Counted from the first letter of the stretch, positions 8,144 to 16,702 are shown. The stretch is DNA of 39,134 nucleotides from Nostoc sp. LEGE 06077 (GCF_015207705.1 NZ_JADEWI010000063.1:1-39134), one strand, 5' to 3'. Notes: generated by a model from the sequence alone, not told the origin. Program-made: numbers and translations.

Positions 8144-8596
8144 ATGAACAGGACAGCATTGACAACGCATAACGATTTTCAATGGTGGCTGATGGATATG
8201 GATGACGCACTTGAGCGATTTTTGGCAATTCTGCCACCACAAGTAAAGAAAAAGCTCGATTTCTCCCCCTCTTCTTTAAGCACTCTTGAAGCGTGGATAC
8301 TTGACAAATATCCAAATACTCCTGCAATGTTGGAGTCAGATCAATCTCGTCTTGTAGATGGAGTTGCTCGTTACATTGGAGAAACCTTTCGTAAATCGCT
8401 GGGCGGTCGCTGGGATATTCAATTAGATGATCCGAAGTTCGTCTACTTTGGAGTGCCAATTCTAACAGGCTTTGAGGAAAAACCAACACCCATCTGTCCA
8501 CTTACACTAGCCACCGCATCAGCAGATAGAAGGACTGGAAAATATTTACGTACTATTCTTGAAAACATACGTAATCTACTATCAAATCCTAGCTAA
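8144..8596 (+). CDS. Hypothetical soluble protein
   Basis: The product has 150 residues from the ATG at 8144 (MNRTALTTHNDFQWW). The open frame extends further upstream to 8075 but that part overlaps the preceding membrane-protein gene. Visible blocks are FSPSSLSTLEAWILDKYP (about 41-58), GVARYIGETFRKSLGGRW (about 69-86) and a VYFGVPILTG strand. The layout, an alpha-helical N-half followed by a GGRW beta region, resembles immunity-type or SMI1/SUKH-like small proteins, but I cannot assign it. It may be co-transcribed with the membrane protein 20 bases upstream. Confidence 0.65.
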   Translation: MNRTALTTHNDFQWWLMDMDDALERFLAILPPQVKKKLDFSPSSLSTLEAWILDKYPNTPAMLESDQSRLVDGVARYIGETFRKSLGGRWDIQLDDPKFVYFGVPILTGFEEKPTPICPLTLATASADRRTGKYLRTILENIRNLLSNPS

Positions 8597-8678
8597 AGCT
8601 AGTTTGGGCTACATTTCGACTCAACTTTTGTCTAAGTCCCGTTAGGATAAAACTGAAAGCAACAATCTTCATGGAACC

Positions 8679-9236
8679 GTGACAGCCAACACAGCCAGTA
8701 CCTCCACCACCATTTTTCGTCTATCCCCGTTGATTCGGATTACCCTGTTGAGTTTATATGTAGCACTCACAGTACCATTGCCATTTTTAGCTCAAGCAAC
8801 AGCCGCACCAACACCACCATCATTACTGTGGGTAGGAATTATTATCGGCTTCGTTGGTTTATACGCCGTATTAACAGAAAGAGTTATTGTTAACGACCAA
8901 GAAATTCAAGTTACTTACCCTGTTTGGGTTCCGCGTTTCTTTCGTAAAGGTTGGACTTTACCTTGGTCAGATGTTAAGAAATTAAAACCCCGTTCCACAG
9001 GCCAAGGGGGGTTAGTTTATTATTTCGTCAGCAAAGATGCTAAAGCATACTTATTACCAATGCGAGTGGCTGGATTTGCCCGTTTAGTCAACATAGTACA
9101 AGCCAAAACAGGCATAGACACCACAGATATTCGCCCCTTAGCACAGCCTTGGATGTATGCGATTTTGCTGGGATTTACATTATTACTGCTGTTAGTTGAT
9201 GCGTGGACTATTAATACAGCTTTGACACTATCTTAA
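8679..9236 (+). CDS. Conserved-type membrane protein with PH-like middle region
   Basis: The product has 185 residues. Transmembrane segments are at about residues 20-40, 46-66 and 160-180. Between the second and third lies a 90-residue soluble part (RVIVNDQEIQVTYPVWVPRF, then GWTLPWSDVKKLKPRS) that looks like a bacterial PH-type beta domain; this is inference. The start is GTG at 8679. The following ABC ATPase gene begins 76 bases downstream on the same strand. Function not known. Confidence 0.65.
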   Translation: MTANTASTSTTIFRLSPLIRITLLSLYVALTVPLPFLAQATAAPTPPSLLWVGIIIGFVGLYAVLTERVIVNDQEIQVTYPVWVPRFFRKGWTLPWSDVKKLKPRSTGQGGLVYYFVSKDAKAYLLPMRVAGFARLVNIVQAKTGIDTTDIRPLAQPWMYAILLGFTLLLLLVDAWTINTALTLS

Positions 9237-9312
9237 AATTAAAGGCTCACACAAAGACGAAAAAATCCCTTGCGCCTTTGCGTGAGCATTAAAAAATTAT
9301 ATATTTCTACAC

Positions 9313-10083
9313 GTGGATAATTTCACTCTACAAGCCCAACTCAGGCTTGAGCAAGTTAATCTATTTACAAAACTAAAAAGCAATCACCAGGGATACCCAA
9401 TCTTACAGAATATTTCTTTCCAAGTATTCCCTGGTGAAAGAATTGCTATTGTCGGCGTAACTGGTGCTGGTAAAACTTCATTACTACGCCTAATCAACCG
9501 CTTGAGTGAACCTACTAGCGGTAAAATCTATCTGGAGAATCAAGAATATCGCCAAATTCCTACTATCCAGCTGCGCCAAATAGTGACACTGGTGTTGCAA
9601 GAGTCAAAGCTACTGGGGATGACAGTCCAGCAGACCCTAGAATATCCTTTAGTTTTGCGCGGTTTGCCCAAACAAACTATTCAGCAACAAATTAGTCATT
9701 GGCTAGAACAATTGCACATCCCTAACGACTGGTTAGGTAAGAATGAGTTACAACTTTCATCTGGACAACGACAATTAATTGCGATCGCTCGTGCTTTAAT
9801 TATCCAACCCAAAATCTTACTATTAGATGAGCCAACATCAGCCTTGGACGCGGGTATAGCCTCTCATCTGGTGCAAATCTTGATTCAACTAGTTCAAACC
9901 CAGCAAACTACAATTTTGATGGTTAATCACCAGTTAGACTTAGCCCAGATGTTTTGTACAAGACTTTTACACCTGCACCAAGGACAGTTGTTAGCAGATA
10001 AACCAGCTTCAGCGGTAGACCTAGCTAGTTTACAAACAAGTTTGATAAAGGCACAAACCCAAGCCACAGAGGAATGGATTTAA
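9313..10083 (+). CDS. ABC transporter ATP-binding protein
   Basis: This 256-residue ATPase has a complete set of motifs: Walker A GVTGAGKTS (residues 48-56), a Q-loop near LVLQES (95-100), signature LSSGQRQ, Walker B ILLLDEP followed by the D-loop SALD, and the switch His in MVNHQ. It has the size of a single-domain importer or exporter ATPase of the MetN/PstB/FetA type. No permease or binding protein is encoded next to it, so the transported substrate cannot be deduced; the PH-like membrane protein upstream is no permease by appearance. The start is GTG at 9313; no ATG lies before Walker A. Confidence 0.88.
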   Translation: MDNFTLQAQLRLEQVNLFTKLKSNHQGYPILQNISFQVFPGERIAIVGVTGAGKTSLLRLINRLSEPTSGKIYLENQEYRQIPTIQLRQIVTLVLQESKLLGMTVQQTLEYPLVLRGLPKQTIQQQISHWLEQLHIPNDWLGKNELQLSSGQRQLIAIARALIIQPKILLLDEPTSALDAGIASHLVQILIQLVQTQQTTILMVNHQLDLAQMFCTRLLHLHQGQLLADKPASAVDLASLQTSLIKAQTQATEEWI

Positions 10084-10191
10084 AAACGTCTTATTTGATA
10101 AATCACCCTAAACACAACAATACTTACAGCAGTTGAAGCATATACCAGCACATTTTGAAAGCGTAGAGTCAGCAACAATAATTTTTTTTAA

Positions 10192-10219
10192 CTCCTGTCT
10201 CCTGCCTCCTGCCTCCTGC
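10192..10219. repeat. Tandem heptamer repeat (CTCCTGY)4
   Basis: Four perfect-length heptamers, CTCCTGT then three CTCCTGC, occupy the spacer between the convergent ABC ATPase and response regulator genes. Tandem 7-mers of this kind are typical of filamentous cyanobacterial genomes. Confidence 0.85.
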
Positions 10220-10228
10220 TGTATATAA

Positions 10229-10996
10229 TCACCGTTGAGTAGTTACTGTTGGACGTTGATTACTAAACCGTTCTTTTGCTAACTTTGTTTGCGATTGGGG
10301 AGGATTAGCATTCAAAATTTCCATGTTAAATCGGTATCCCACATTCCGAATAGTTTGAATCAAACTAGGTTGGCGGGGATCAAGTTCTACTTTTTTGCGT
10401 AGCGACAAAACATGAGTGTCAATTGTGCGCGGGTTGTCAATTGCATCTGGCCAAGCACGCCGCAGCAATTCTGACCGAGACAAAGGGACTCCGCCAGCCT
10501 GCGCCAAAACATACAGCAAACTGAATTCCTGGGGCGTTAAATCGATAAATTCCCCTTGGAACCGGACGCGACGTTGGACTAAATCAATTTGCAAAGTGCC
10601 ATAGTCCAGATATGCTGGTGCAGTAGGCGTACGCTTGCGGCGAATTAACGCCTCAACTCTAGCCAAAAACTCTTGCATTCCAAAAGGTTTGCTGAGGTAA
10701 TCATCTGCTCCCGCCTTTAGTCCTGCGACAACATCCGCTTCATTGCTACGTGCAGACAGCATTAAGATTAAAGGCTGCTGCTGACGATGCAACCAACGGC
10801 AAAACTCTATACCATCTCCATCAGGCAAATCCGCATCTAGAATAACTAGAGTAGGTTGATGGGTTAAAAACACTTCCCTTGCTTGATAAATGCTGGCAGC
10901 TTGATTTACTCTATATTCCAATTGTTGCAAGTGCCAACCCAGCAACGACCTTAGATGGGGATTCCCCTCAACGATTTCAATACAAACCGAACCCAC
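10229..10996 (-). CDS. OmpR/PhoB-type response regulator with atypical acidic pocket
   Basis: The product has 255 residues. The receiver domain spans about 1-120: phosphoacceptor Asp54 (VILDADLPDGDG), Ser81 and Lys103 (LSKPFG) are in place, but the usual acidic pair after beta-1 is changed to Glu10-Gly11 (IVEGNP instead of VDDEP-like). The DNA-binding winged helix is at about 130-230 (LTPQEFSLLYVLA, RTIDTHVLSLRKK, IRNVGYRF). The last 25 residues are a polar tail. The start is GTG at 10996 with AAGGGG ten bases upstream. A near-ideal NtcA-activated promoter lies upstream (11029-11070), so nitrogen control is likely. No histidine kinase is adjacent. RpaB/NblR identity is not supported. Confidence 0.9.
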   Translation of the reverse strand: MGSVCIEIVEGNPHLRSLLGWHLQQLEYRVNQAASIYQAREVFLTHQPTLVILDADLPDGDGIEFCRWLHRQQQPLILMLSARSNEADVVAGLKAGADDYLSKPFGMQEFLARVEALIRRKRTPTAPAYLDYGTLQIDLVQRRVRFQGEFIDLTPQEFSLLYVLAQAGGVPLSRSELLRRAWPDAIDNPRTIDTHVLSLRKKVELDPRQPSLIQTIRNVGYRFNMEILNANPPQSQTKLAKERFSNQRPTVTTQR

Positions 10997-11028
10997 GGCG
11001 GTAAGACCCCTTAGCGTTGATGACTTTC

Positions 11029-11070
11029 AAAGTAACAAGCTCATGCTCAAGGTTTTGTAGCCTTTGCTAC
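11029..11070 (-). promoter_or_regulatory. NtcA-type activated promoter of the response regulator
   Basis: Read on the minus strand: GTAGCAAAGGCTAC (11070-11057) matches GTA-N8-TAC and is palindromic to five bases per arm. After exactly 22 bases comes TACTTT (11034-11029), a TAN3T -10 box. Transcription would start near 11022, about 25 bases before the GTG start. NtcA is the global nitrogen regulator of cyanobacteria and class II activated promoters have this spacing. Confidence 0.65.
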
Positions 11071-11320
11071 TTCTAATCGGAATTCGTTTGATATTTACTC
11101 CCAGAAATGTTGGCAATATCTGCAACCTAAGCCTATTTCCAAGGTTAATAAGTAATCTTCTTAAATTTTTGTTAGACTTATCAAAAGTTCTTCTTAACAA
11201 TCATCTTGCTTTTAGCAAAATGTAACTTTACCAAGAACTGCTACTCAAACTAATGCCCATTAGTTAAATCGTCCTTCAGCCTAGCTGTGGATTGAGTATT
11301 CAGCTTGTTCAAGCTTAATC

Positions 11321-11473
11321 TCAGCCATAAACATTAGGTTGCTCCAAGAAGAAATCATAAGAATCAATTACCAAACAATTAATTTCCCAGTTTTCTGGAA
11401 TAGGATCTAAATACGCTGTAGCTGCTGGAGGGGGCAGATCAAAGCAGAATAGTTGGCATAAGTTATATGCCAA
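11321..11473 (-). CDS. Candidate 50-residue protein or gene remnant
   Basis: On the minus strand a frame with protein-like composition ends at a TGA at 11321. Its last 40 codons include FDLPPPAATAYLDPIPENWE and end LEQPNVYG. No ATG lies in frame; the first possible start is TTG at 11473. An ATG at 11459 is in another frame (MPTILL then stop), and a one-base slip would join it to FDLPPP, so the gene may be frameshifted or use a rare start. It lies between the response regulator promoter and the divergent DUF6761-like gene. The rest of 10997-11558 shows no other gene. Confidence 0.35.
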   Translation of the reverse strand: MAYNLCQLFCFDLPPPAATAYLDPIPENWEINCLVIDSYDFFLEQPNVYG

Positions 11474-11558
11474 AAACGCTAAAAAGGCGAAATAGGCACT
11501 TCACATTTCAGCGTTAATCATTTAAAATTCTCATTCCAAAGAGATCAAAATAGCAGTT

Positions 11559-11807
11559 ATGCTTCAAGACACACAAACCATCCGCTATTACCAAAGACTC
11601 ACAGACACCTTCGTCGAGCTATGGAATCGCGGTTATCGTATGGACGATATGCGGATGTATTTGGATGGATATCTAGCCGCACTGCGACACAGCAACGCTA
11701 TCGAGCCATATTTGATTCATCGTCTAGAAGAGGAAGCCGGCCGCTACTTGTACGATGCTTCAAATTTTGCCGTGCCGGAACCACAGCCACAACACGATTA
11801 CTACTAA
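11559..11807 (+). CDS. Small conserved cyanobacterial protein (DUF6761-like)
   Basis: The product has 82 residues and is helical, opening with MLQDTQTIRYYQRLTDTFVE, then LWNRGYRMDDMRMYLDGYLAAL and IEPYLIHRLEEEAGRYL. The RYYQ...LWxRGYR...YLDGY pattern is one I associate with a small protein family restricted to cyanobacteria (annotated DUF6761). The function is unknown. No membrane segment is present; the tail EPQPQHDYY is disordered. It is a single-gene unit followed by a 325-bp spacer. Confidence 0.7.
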   Translation: MLQDTQTIRYYQRLTDTFVELWNRGYRMDDMRMYLDGYLAALRHSNAIEPYLIHRLEEEAGRYLYDASNFAVPEPQPQHDYY

Positions 11808-12132
11808 TGCCTTTACTCTAAACATTAAAAGTAACCGTAGATTGACGCAGATGATTATAACATATTATCTGTCTTGATCAAGTGTTCAATGGGATGAATT
11901 TTGGGAGAGATTTTACTGGGAAAACATCACCTCAGACTCGTTATAATTTTGCTCATCTTACTGAGGGGTGTTTAATATCCTGATTTGAATTAAAAAAGCA
12001 GAAAATTTTTTATTCGCTACTTACTACTAACCGTTAAGGAATTTTTCTGCTTTGGGAAGCGTAGTCCATCAAAAAAGCCCCATTATTAGGGGCTTTTTTG
12101 TCATCATTTAGACTAGATGCTGCTTAATTAAT
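11808..12132. other. Gene-free spacer with two hairpins
   Basis: No coding frame was seen. AAAGCAGAAAA (11996-12006) pairs with TTTTCTGCTTT (12043-12053), a long-range inverted repeat that may end the upstream small gene. The bidirectional terminator at 12071-12100 follows. Confidence 0.55.
12071..12100. terminator. Bidirectional Rho-independent terminator
   Basis: A6-GCCCC-ATTATTA-GGGGC-T6 (12071-12099) is a symmetric hairpin with A and T runs on either side. It would stop the minus-strand bolA-glutaredoxin transcript and anything arriving from the left. Confidence 0.88.
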
Positions 12133-12456
12133 TTAAGAAGCTAGAGCAACTTCTACTAATTCCTGCAATTTACCCTTTTGATAAAGTTCAATGAGGATAT
12201 CGGAACCGCCGACAAATTTGCCATCAATATAAACTTGAGGAATGGTCGGCCATTCGGAATATTCTTTAATTCCTTGACGAATTTCACCATCAGCAAGAAC
12301 ATCAATGGTCTCAAAGGGAACACCCAAAGTATTGAGAATTTGGACAACGTTGTTAGAAAAACCACATTGAGGCATTAACTTATTTCCCTTCATGAAAACC
12401 AAAATTTTGTTTTGGTGGACTAAGTTATCGATTTTTTCTTTGAGTTCCGGTGTCAT
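12133..12456 (-). CDS. grxD: Monothiol glutaredoxin, CGFS type (Grx4 family)
   Basis: The 107-residue protein has the full monothiol fold: KGNKLMPQCGFSNN with the CGFS active site at Cys31, the glutathione-binding WPTIPQVYIDG stretch and the GGSDI motif. CGFS glutaredoxins bind a 2Fe-2S cluster bridged by two subunits with glutathione and act in iron-sulfur delivery and iron sensing with BolA. The bolA gene is directly upstream on the same strand (96-base gap), a pairing that supports a joint [2Fe-2S] Grx-BolA complex. Confidence 0.95.
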   Translation of the reverse strand: MTPELKEKIDNLVHQNKILVFMKGNKLMPQCGFSNNVVQILNTLGVPFETIDVLADGEIRQGIKEYSEWPTIPQVYIDGKFVGGSDILIELYQKGKLQELVEVALAS

Positions 12457-12552
12457 GGTATTTTTGTTTCCTATGTTACTGATATGAAAAAATCAATAGT
12501 CAATGCTCAACATCGCCAGTAACTATTGATTTTCCTAAGTGAATGTTGTCTG

Positions 12553-12789
12553 TCAAGCTTCAGGCGTAAATGTTTTAAGTGCCAAGGCGTGAATTGCTTC
12601 CGTTGACATAGCTTGCCGCAACGCACCATAAACTAACTGATGCTGTTGCACCAGTCCTTTATCTGCAAACTGCGATGATACGACTGTTACTTGATAGTGG
12701 TCTCCGCCACCGGTCAAGTCTTGCACTTGTATCTGAGCGTCTGGCAGTTCCGCCTTGATCATTTCTTCAATCTGCTGCGGACTAATCAT
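12553..12789 (-). CDS. bolA: BolA family protein
   Basis: The 78-residue product shows the BolA fold: [36 protein letters not shown], then [33 protein letters not shown] (helix-turn-helix-like second half, with the conserved HALA-type ending). A His in GGGDHY and the His in HALALKT are candidate cluster ligands in complex with the glutaredoxin. It is followed by the CGFS glutaredoxin gene, so the two form an operon. The ATG at 12789 is the only sensible start. Confidence 0.93.
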   Translation of the reverse strand: MISPQQIEEMIKAELPDAQIQVQDLTGGGDHYQVTVVSSQFADKGLVQQHQLVYGALRQAMSTEAIHALALKTFTPEA

Positions 12790-13017
12790 CGCAATTCCTG
12801 AAAAAAACTTACTTCTCTATTATTACCAGATTCGGGAGGGAGAGAAAAAGTATGAAGTGTGTAGTCACTCTTTGGGTGACTTCCCGTACTACTTCGTGGA
12901 AGCCAACTACGCATAGCATCTCCGTCAGCAGCAGGGTAGTATGAAGTATAAAATTTCATTCATCCTTTATTTAGCCTCCTGCGTTTTGAGCAATGACAAA
13001 GGACGAATAACCAAGAT

Positions 13018-13611
13018 TTACTTTTGAGAAGTTGAACCGCCACTGCCTTGTCTAGGATAAGGGGTATCAACAAAACCTAATTCAAATAGTTGTTGATATG
13101 CTTTTTTACCTAAATCTCGCGTGGGATTTTGACTTTTAACAATTTGAATCAATAATGGTACGGCTAATTCTGGTTGATTTTGGGCGCGATGTACCAATGC
13201 TAACTGATAGGTGGCTTCATCTCGCTTTTGGGCAGTTAATAAAGCTTTTTGACGCTGAGAATCAGAAACTCTCAGGTCAATGCCAGAAAAACTGGAGTTT
13301 AGTTCTTGATAAAAATTAGATAGTTGATTATAAACTTGTCGCGCTTCTTGGAGTTTTTTAGCGGCTAAGGCATAGTTTTGGGCGGAAACAGCTGCTTCTG
13401 CCTCTTTCATCAGTCGCTCTCCTCCTTCAATGCTTAAAAGGCTATTATTTTGGGCAGCAGGACGGAGATTATTGGGCGCATTGGGGTCAATGGGCTGTGC
13501 TTGTTGGCTATAAAGTTGTACCTGAGCATTTGCAGGTGATAGCAAACTCAAGATGGCAATGACTGAGAAGGAACTGAGGCCAATTAAAGGCGCAGTTGCA
13601 GCTATTTTCAT
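13018..13611 (-). CDS. Exported protein with TPR-like helical repeats
   Basis: The product has 197 residues. Residues 1-29 look like a signal peptide (hydrophobic stretch, then SPANA before QVQ). Mature residues about 60-180 are helical with TPR-like character: GGERLMKEAEAAVSAQNYALAAKKLQEARQ and the later YQLALVHRAQNQPELAVPLLIQI. The tail is rich in Gly and Ser. It is probably periplasmic; function unknown. It stands alone; the divergent protease gene starts 172 bases away. Confidence 0.72.
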   Translation of the reverse strand: MKIAATAPLIGLSSFSVIAILSLLSPANAQVQLYSQQAQPIDPNAPNNLRPAAQNNSLLSIEGGERLMKEAEAAVSAQNYALAAKKLQEARQVYNQLSNFYQELNSSFSGIDLRVSDSQRQKALLTAQKRDEATYQLALVHRAQNQPELAVPLLIQIVKSQNPTRDLGKKAYQQLFELGFVDTPYPRQGSGGSTSQK

Positions 13612-13783
13612 GGATTAAACTGGTGTGACAAATATATACAAATACTAAGGGAAACTTTGGGTATCTTAACTTTGTTTTCGTTTTAAACAAAACACAGCTA
13701 TATACTTGGTTTCTTTGCTTTAGACTGAAAATCGGTTTAATCGAGTTCCCAGTGCCTCTGTATACTAATTACCATCGTCCCCT

Positions 13784-15886
13784 ATGAGCGATCGCATCAA
13801 TTCCTCTGATCTTCCAACCACAGGTGTACCAGCAAGCAATTTGGGAATTGTTTTGCAACGCGGTGGTGAAGAATTATTGTTAGAAAAAGCTACAGACCGT
13901 TTCACCATCCGCCCAGCTACCGATTTTACACCTCAACAATTATCTCAGGTAAGTTGGGGCATTTGGCAGCGAAGTATTCCCCAAGCACAACTAGAATTAT
14001 TTACAGTTGCACCCGCCGAATTAGACGCAGCGATGGCTCAAGCTCGCACAGCGGCAAATGTAGCCTTTGCCAGCCATGTTTACATGAGTAAAAGTAATCC
14101 TGGCACTTTTGTTTACTTAGGCGACCAAATTACTATTCAATTTGCCGATGGGGTAGAAACTACTAGAACTAATGCTATAGCCAGCACATACAGCTTAATT
14201 CAAGATAAACCTGTTGTGGGTATACCTAACACTTTCGTATTTTTAGTTAGCAAACAAGCAACAGAAAACCCGATTAAAATTACTAACCAACTGCAAGGAC
14301 TCAAGGAAGTTTTAGCTGCTGAACCGAATATTATCATTAACAGCGAGACCCATTACAAACCCCGTGATCCACTTTATACGCAACAGTGGTACTTAAATCA
14401 TAGTGGCGGTGAAGAATTAGTATTGGGTTCGCATATTTCGGTAGAAAAAGCTTGGGATATTACTCGCGGGGTGCGTTCTGTAGTTGTGGCGGTAGTAGAT
14501 GATTCCTTTGATTTAAATCATCCTGATTTTCAAGGTTCAGGTAAAGTTGTCGCCCCCAGAGATTTAAAACAAAATGATTTCTTACCTCTACCCGATGCCA
14601 AGGAAACTAGCCACGGGACAGCTTGTGCTGGGGTAGCGGTGGCGGAAGAGAATGGTGCCGGAATTGTGGGAGTTGCCCCTGGTTGTGCATTTATGCCCAT
14701 CCGTACCACTGGATATTTAGATGATGAATCTGTTGAGCAAATTTTTAACTGGGCAATTGACAAGGGTGCGAGTGTAATTTCTTGTAGTTGGGGAGCCTCG
14801 GCTGTTTACTTTCCTTTGTCGTTGCGCCAACGAGCAGCTATTACCCGTGCTGCCACCAAAGGAAGGAATGGCAAAGGCTGTGTGATTTTATTTGCGGCTG
14901 GTAATGCCAACCGTCCCATTAATGGTGCTGTGTTGGAGCAAAATTGGCCAGATAAAATTTTACAAGGAAAAACAGATTGGCTCAGTGGTTTTGCGGTACA
15001 TCCTGATGTGATGGCTGTTGCCGCTTCCACTAGCTTGAATAAAAAAGCTGCTTACAGTAATTGGGGAGATAGTATTGCGGTGTGTGCGCCTAGTAATAAT
15101 GCACCACCAGGAATGTCATTTCCCGCGAAGGGTTATGTCTACACACAACCGGCGATCGCTTCTTATCTTAGCGGTTTAGGTGTGTTTACTACAGACCAAA
15201 TAGGTGCAGCAGGCTACGAAAAAGGCGATTTTACCGGGAATTTTGGCGGTACTTCCAGTGCTACGCCTGTAGTTGCTGGGGTGGCGGCTTTAGTTTTATC
15301 AGCAAATCCTGAATTAACTGCTCAACAAGTTAAACGCATCTTACAAGAAACTGCTGATAAAATAGTTGACCCTAATGCTGACCCCCAATTAGGTTTAAAA
15401 GGCGGCACATACGATGGTAATGGTCATTCTCAATGGTTTGGCTATGGCAAAGTCAACGCTGCTAAGGCAGTGCAAGCAGCCAAGCAAATGCGAGAAACTG
15501 CATCACCGATCAGCCAACAGTTACGGGTAAGTAATACCAACCAAGTCGGAATTCCCGACAACGATCGCCAGGGGGTAAAAAGTGCGATCGCTATTAACGA
15601 ATCTATTGTGGTTAGAGATATTCAGGTGAATGTGAATGTCACTCACGATTTTTTAGGTGATTTAGAAATTTACCTAATCGCCCCAAATAATCAATCAGTG
15701 TTGTTACAGAATCGGACTTTGGGGAGACGGACTAACTTGCAGACAAGTTATAGTGTGCGATCGCATCCAGCCCTCAAGCAGCTGCTATCCTTATCTGGTG
15801 AAGGGCGCTGGCAATTGTGGCTCATCGATGCTGCACCGCAAGATATTGGCAGATTAAACAGTTGGGAATTAATTATTGGCAATTGA
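13784..15886 (+). CDS. prcA: Subtilisin-like calcium-dependent protease (PrcA type)
   Basis: This is a 700-residue S8 peptidase. An N-terminal region of about 195 residues precedes the catalytic domain (about 196-515) with triad Asp239 (VVAVVDDSFD), His277 (SHGTACAG) and Ser491 (GGTSSATP), plus the oxyanion-hole Asn374 (AAGN). Residues about 560-700 form a proprotein-convertase P domain (DIQVNVNVTHDFLGDLEIYL, ending GRLNSWELIIG). This architecture fits the Anabaena Ca-dependent protease PrcA. There is no obvious signal peptide, and the first 40 residues are polar. It is a single-gene unit. The symbol is given by family resemblance, not by alignment. Confidence 0.82.
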   Translation: MSDRINSSDLPTTGVPASNLGIVLQRGGEELLLEKATDRFTIRPATDFTPQQLSQVSWGIWQRSIPQAQLELFTVAPAELDAAMAQARTAANVAFASHVYMSKSNPGTFVYLGDQITIQFADGVETTRTNAIASTYSLIQDKPVVGIPNTFVFLVSKQATENPIKITNQLQGLKEVLAAEPNIIINSETHYKPRDPLYTQQWYLNHSGGEELVLGSHISVEKAWDITRGVRSVVVAVVDDSFDLNHPDFQGSGKVVAPRDLKQNDFLPLPDAKETSHGTACAGVAVAEENGAGIVGVAPGCAFMPIRTTGYLDDESVEQIFNWAIDKGASVISCSWGASAVYFPLSLRQRAAITRAATKGRNGKGCVILFAAGNANRPINGAVLEQNWPDKILQGKTDWLSGFAVHPDVMAVAASTSLNKKAAYSNWGDSIAVCAPSNNAPPGMSFPAKGYVYTQPAIASYLSGLGVFTTDQIGAAGYEKGDFTGNFGGTSSATPVVAGVAALVLSANPELTAQQVKRILQETADKIVDPNADPQLGLKGGTYDGNGHSQWFGYGKVNAAKAVQAAKQMRETASPISQQLRVSNTNQVGIPDNDRQGVKSAIAINESIVVRDIQVNVNVTHDFLGDLEIYLIAPNNQSVLLQNRTLGRRTNLQTSYSVRSHPALKQLLSLSGEGRWQLWLIDAAPQDIGRLNSWELIIGN

Positions 15887-15929
15887 ATGAAGGACAAAGA
15901 AAATATGGAACTGGCAGTAAAAATCTCTA

Positions 15930-15975
15930 AACTATTGACCATTAACCATAGACCACTGACCATTAGTCACTTCTG
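15930..15975. repeat. Heptamer-type repeat overlapping the acyltransferase 3' end
   Basis: Degenerate copies of GACCATT/ATTGACC (ACTATTGACCATTAACCATAG, then ACCACTGACCATTAGT) sit at the 3' end of the minus-strand acyltransferase gene and encode its last dozen residues. The same repeat occurs at the start of the flavoprotein gene (27652-27668). Confidence 0.8.
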
Positions 15976-16702
15976 ATTCTTGATGATTTAGGTGTTGCAA
16001 TTCCTTCGCCAATTCTTCGGTTAGGCGTTTAGCATTTTGTTTGATTGAGCCATTGGTAAATTCCGCAACATTAATTGGATTACCAATGTTAATGTTCACA
16101 TCTGTACCCCAGTTAGGATAGGGTTGGCTGTAATTAATACTCATAGGGACAATTTTTACCCCTAGTCCTGGGTGATTGGTTTCAGCACTCAAAGACAGAC
16201 GAGCAATTCCTGTTTTTAAAGTATGAACCTTGCCATCACGGAAAATGCCACCTTCAGGAAAAATTACTAAGGTTTTTCTTTGCTGAAGTAACGAAACTCC
16301 ATGCCTTAAGGTAGAAATGGTGGGATGTTGGGTATCGACAGGAAATCCGCCTAAATGACGCACAAACCAGCCTTGTAGCCCTTGGCATTCGGTGATTGTC
16401 ACCATGAAGCGTAAATCATTACCAGTGATCAGAGAAGTAGCATAAGGGACAAGTAAGGCATCCCAACGCGCCCGGTGGGTAGGTGCTAAGATAATCGGCC
16501 CTGTTGTGGGAATATTGTCTTGTCCGGTGATTGTAATTCTGCCAAAGAACAAAGGTAAAACGAGATGCCGTCCCAAAGTATACGCCATCGGCCCCAATAA
16601 AGGAGAAACTTGTGAGGCTGCATCAGCCACCTGATGATTTTCTGAATTCTGTGCTATTGGCTTTGGCTCGTACGTATCTTTGGAGAAATCAAATTTTATC
16701 AT
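15932..16702 (-). CDS. 1-acyl-sn-glycerol-3-phosphate acyltransferase-like (PlsC family)
   Basis: This 256-residue enzyme of the LPLAT/PlsC family transfers acyl chains to lysophosphatidate or a related lysolipid. The HX4D catalytic motif is His76-Asp81 (APTHRARWDAL), and the substrate-binding FPEGG is at 149-153. Glycine-rich LGGFPVD at about 117-123 is also conserved. A weak hydrophobic stretch near residue 45-55 may touch the membrane. The C-terminal residues (EVTNGQWSMVNGQ) are encoded by an intergenic heptamer repeat and are unlikely to be part of the fold. tadA lies 86 bases upstream on the same strand. Confidence 0.86.
   Translation of the reverse strand: MIKFDFSKDTYEPKPIAQNSENHQVADAASQVSPLLGPMAYTLGRHLVLPLFFGRITITGQDNIPTTGPIILAPTHRARWDALLVPYATSLITGNDLRFMVTITECQGLQGWFVRHLGGFPVDTQHPTISTLRHGVSLLQQRKTLVIFPEGGIFRDGKVHTLKTGIARLSLSAETNHPGLGVKIVPMSINYSQPYPNWGTDVNINIGNPINVAEFTNGSIKQNAKRLTEELAKELQHLNHQESEVTNGQWSMVNGQ

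Noticed and set aside
10229-10996. Identity as NblR or RpaB
   Set aside because: The receiver sequence (IVEGNPHLR... LILMLSARS) does not match what I recall of either protein; only the OmpR/PhoB family call is supported.
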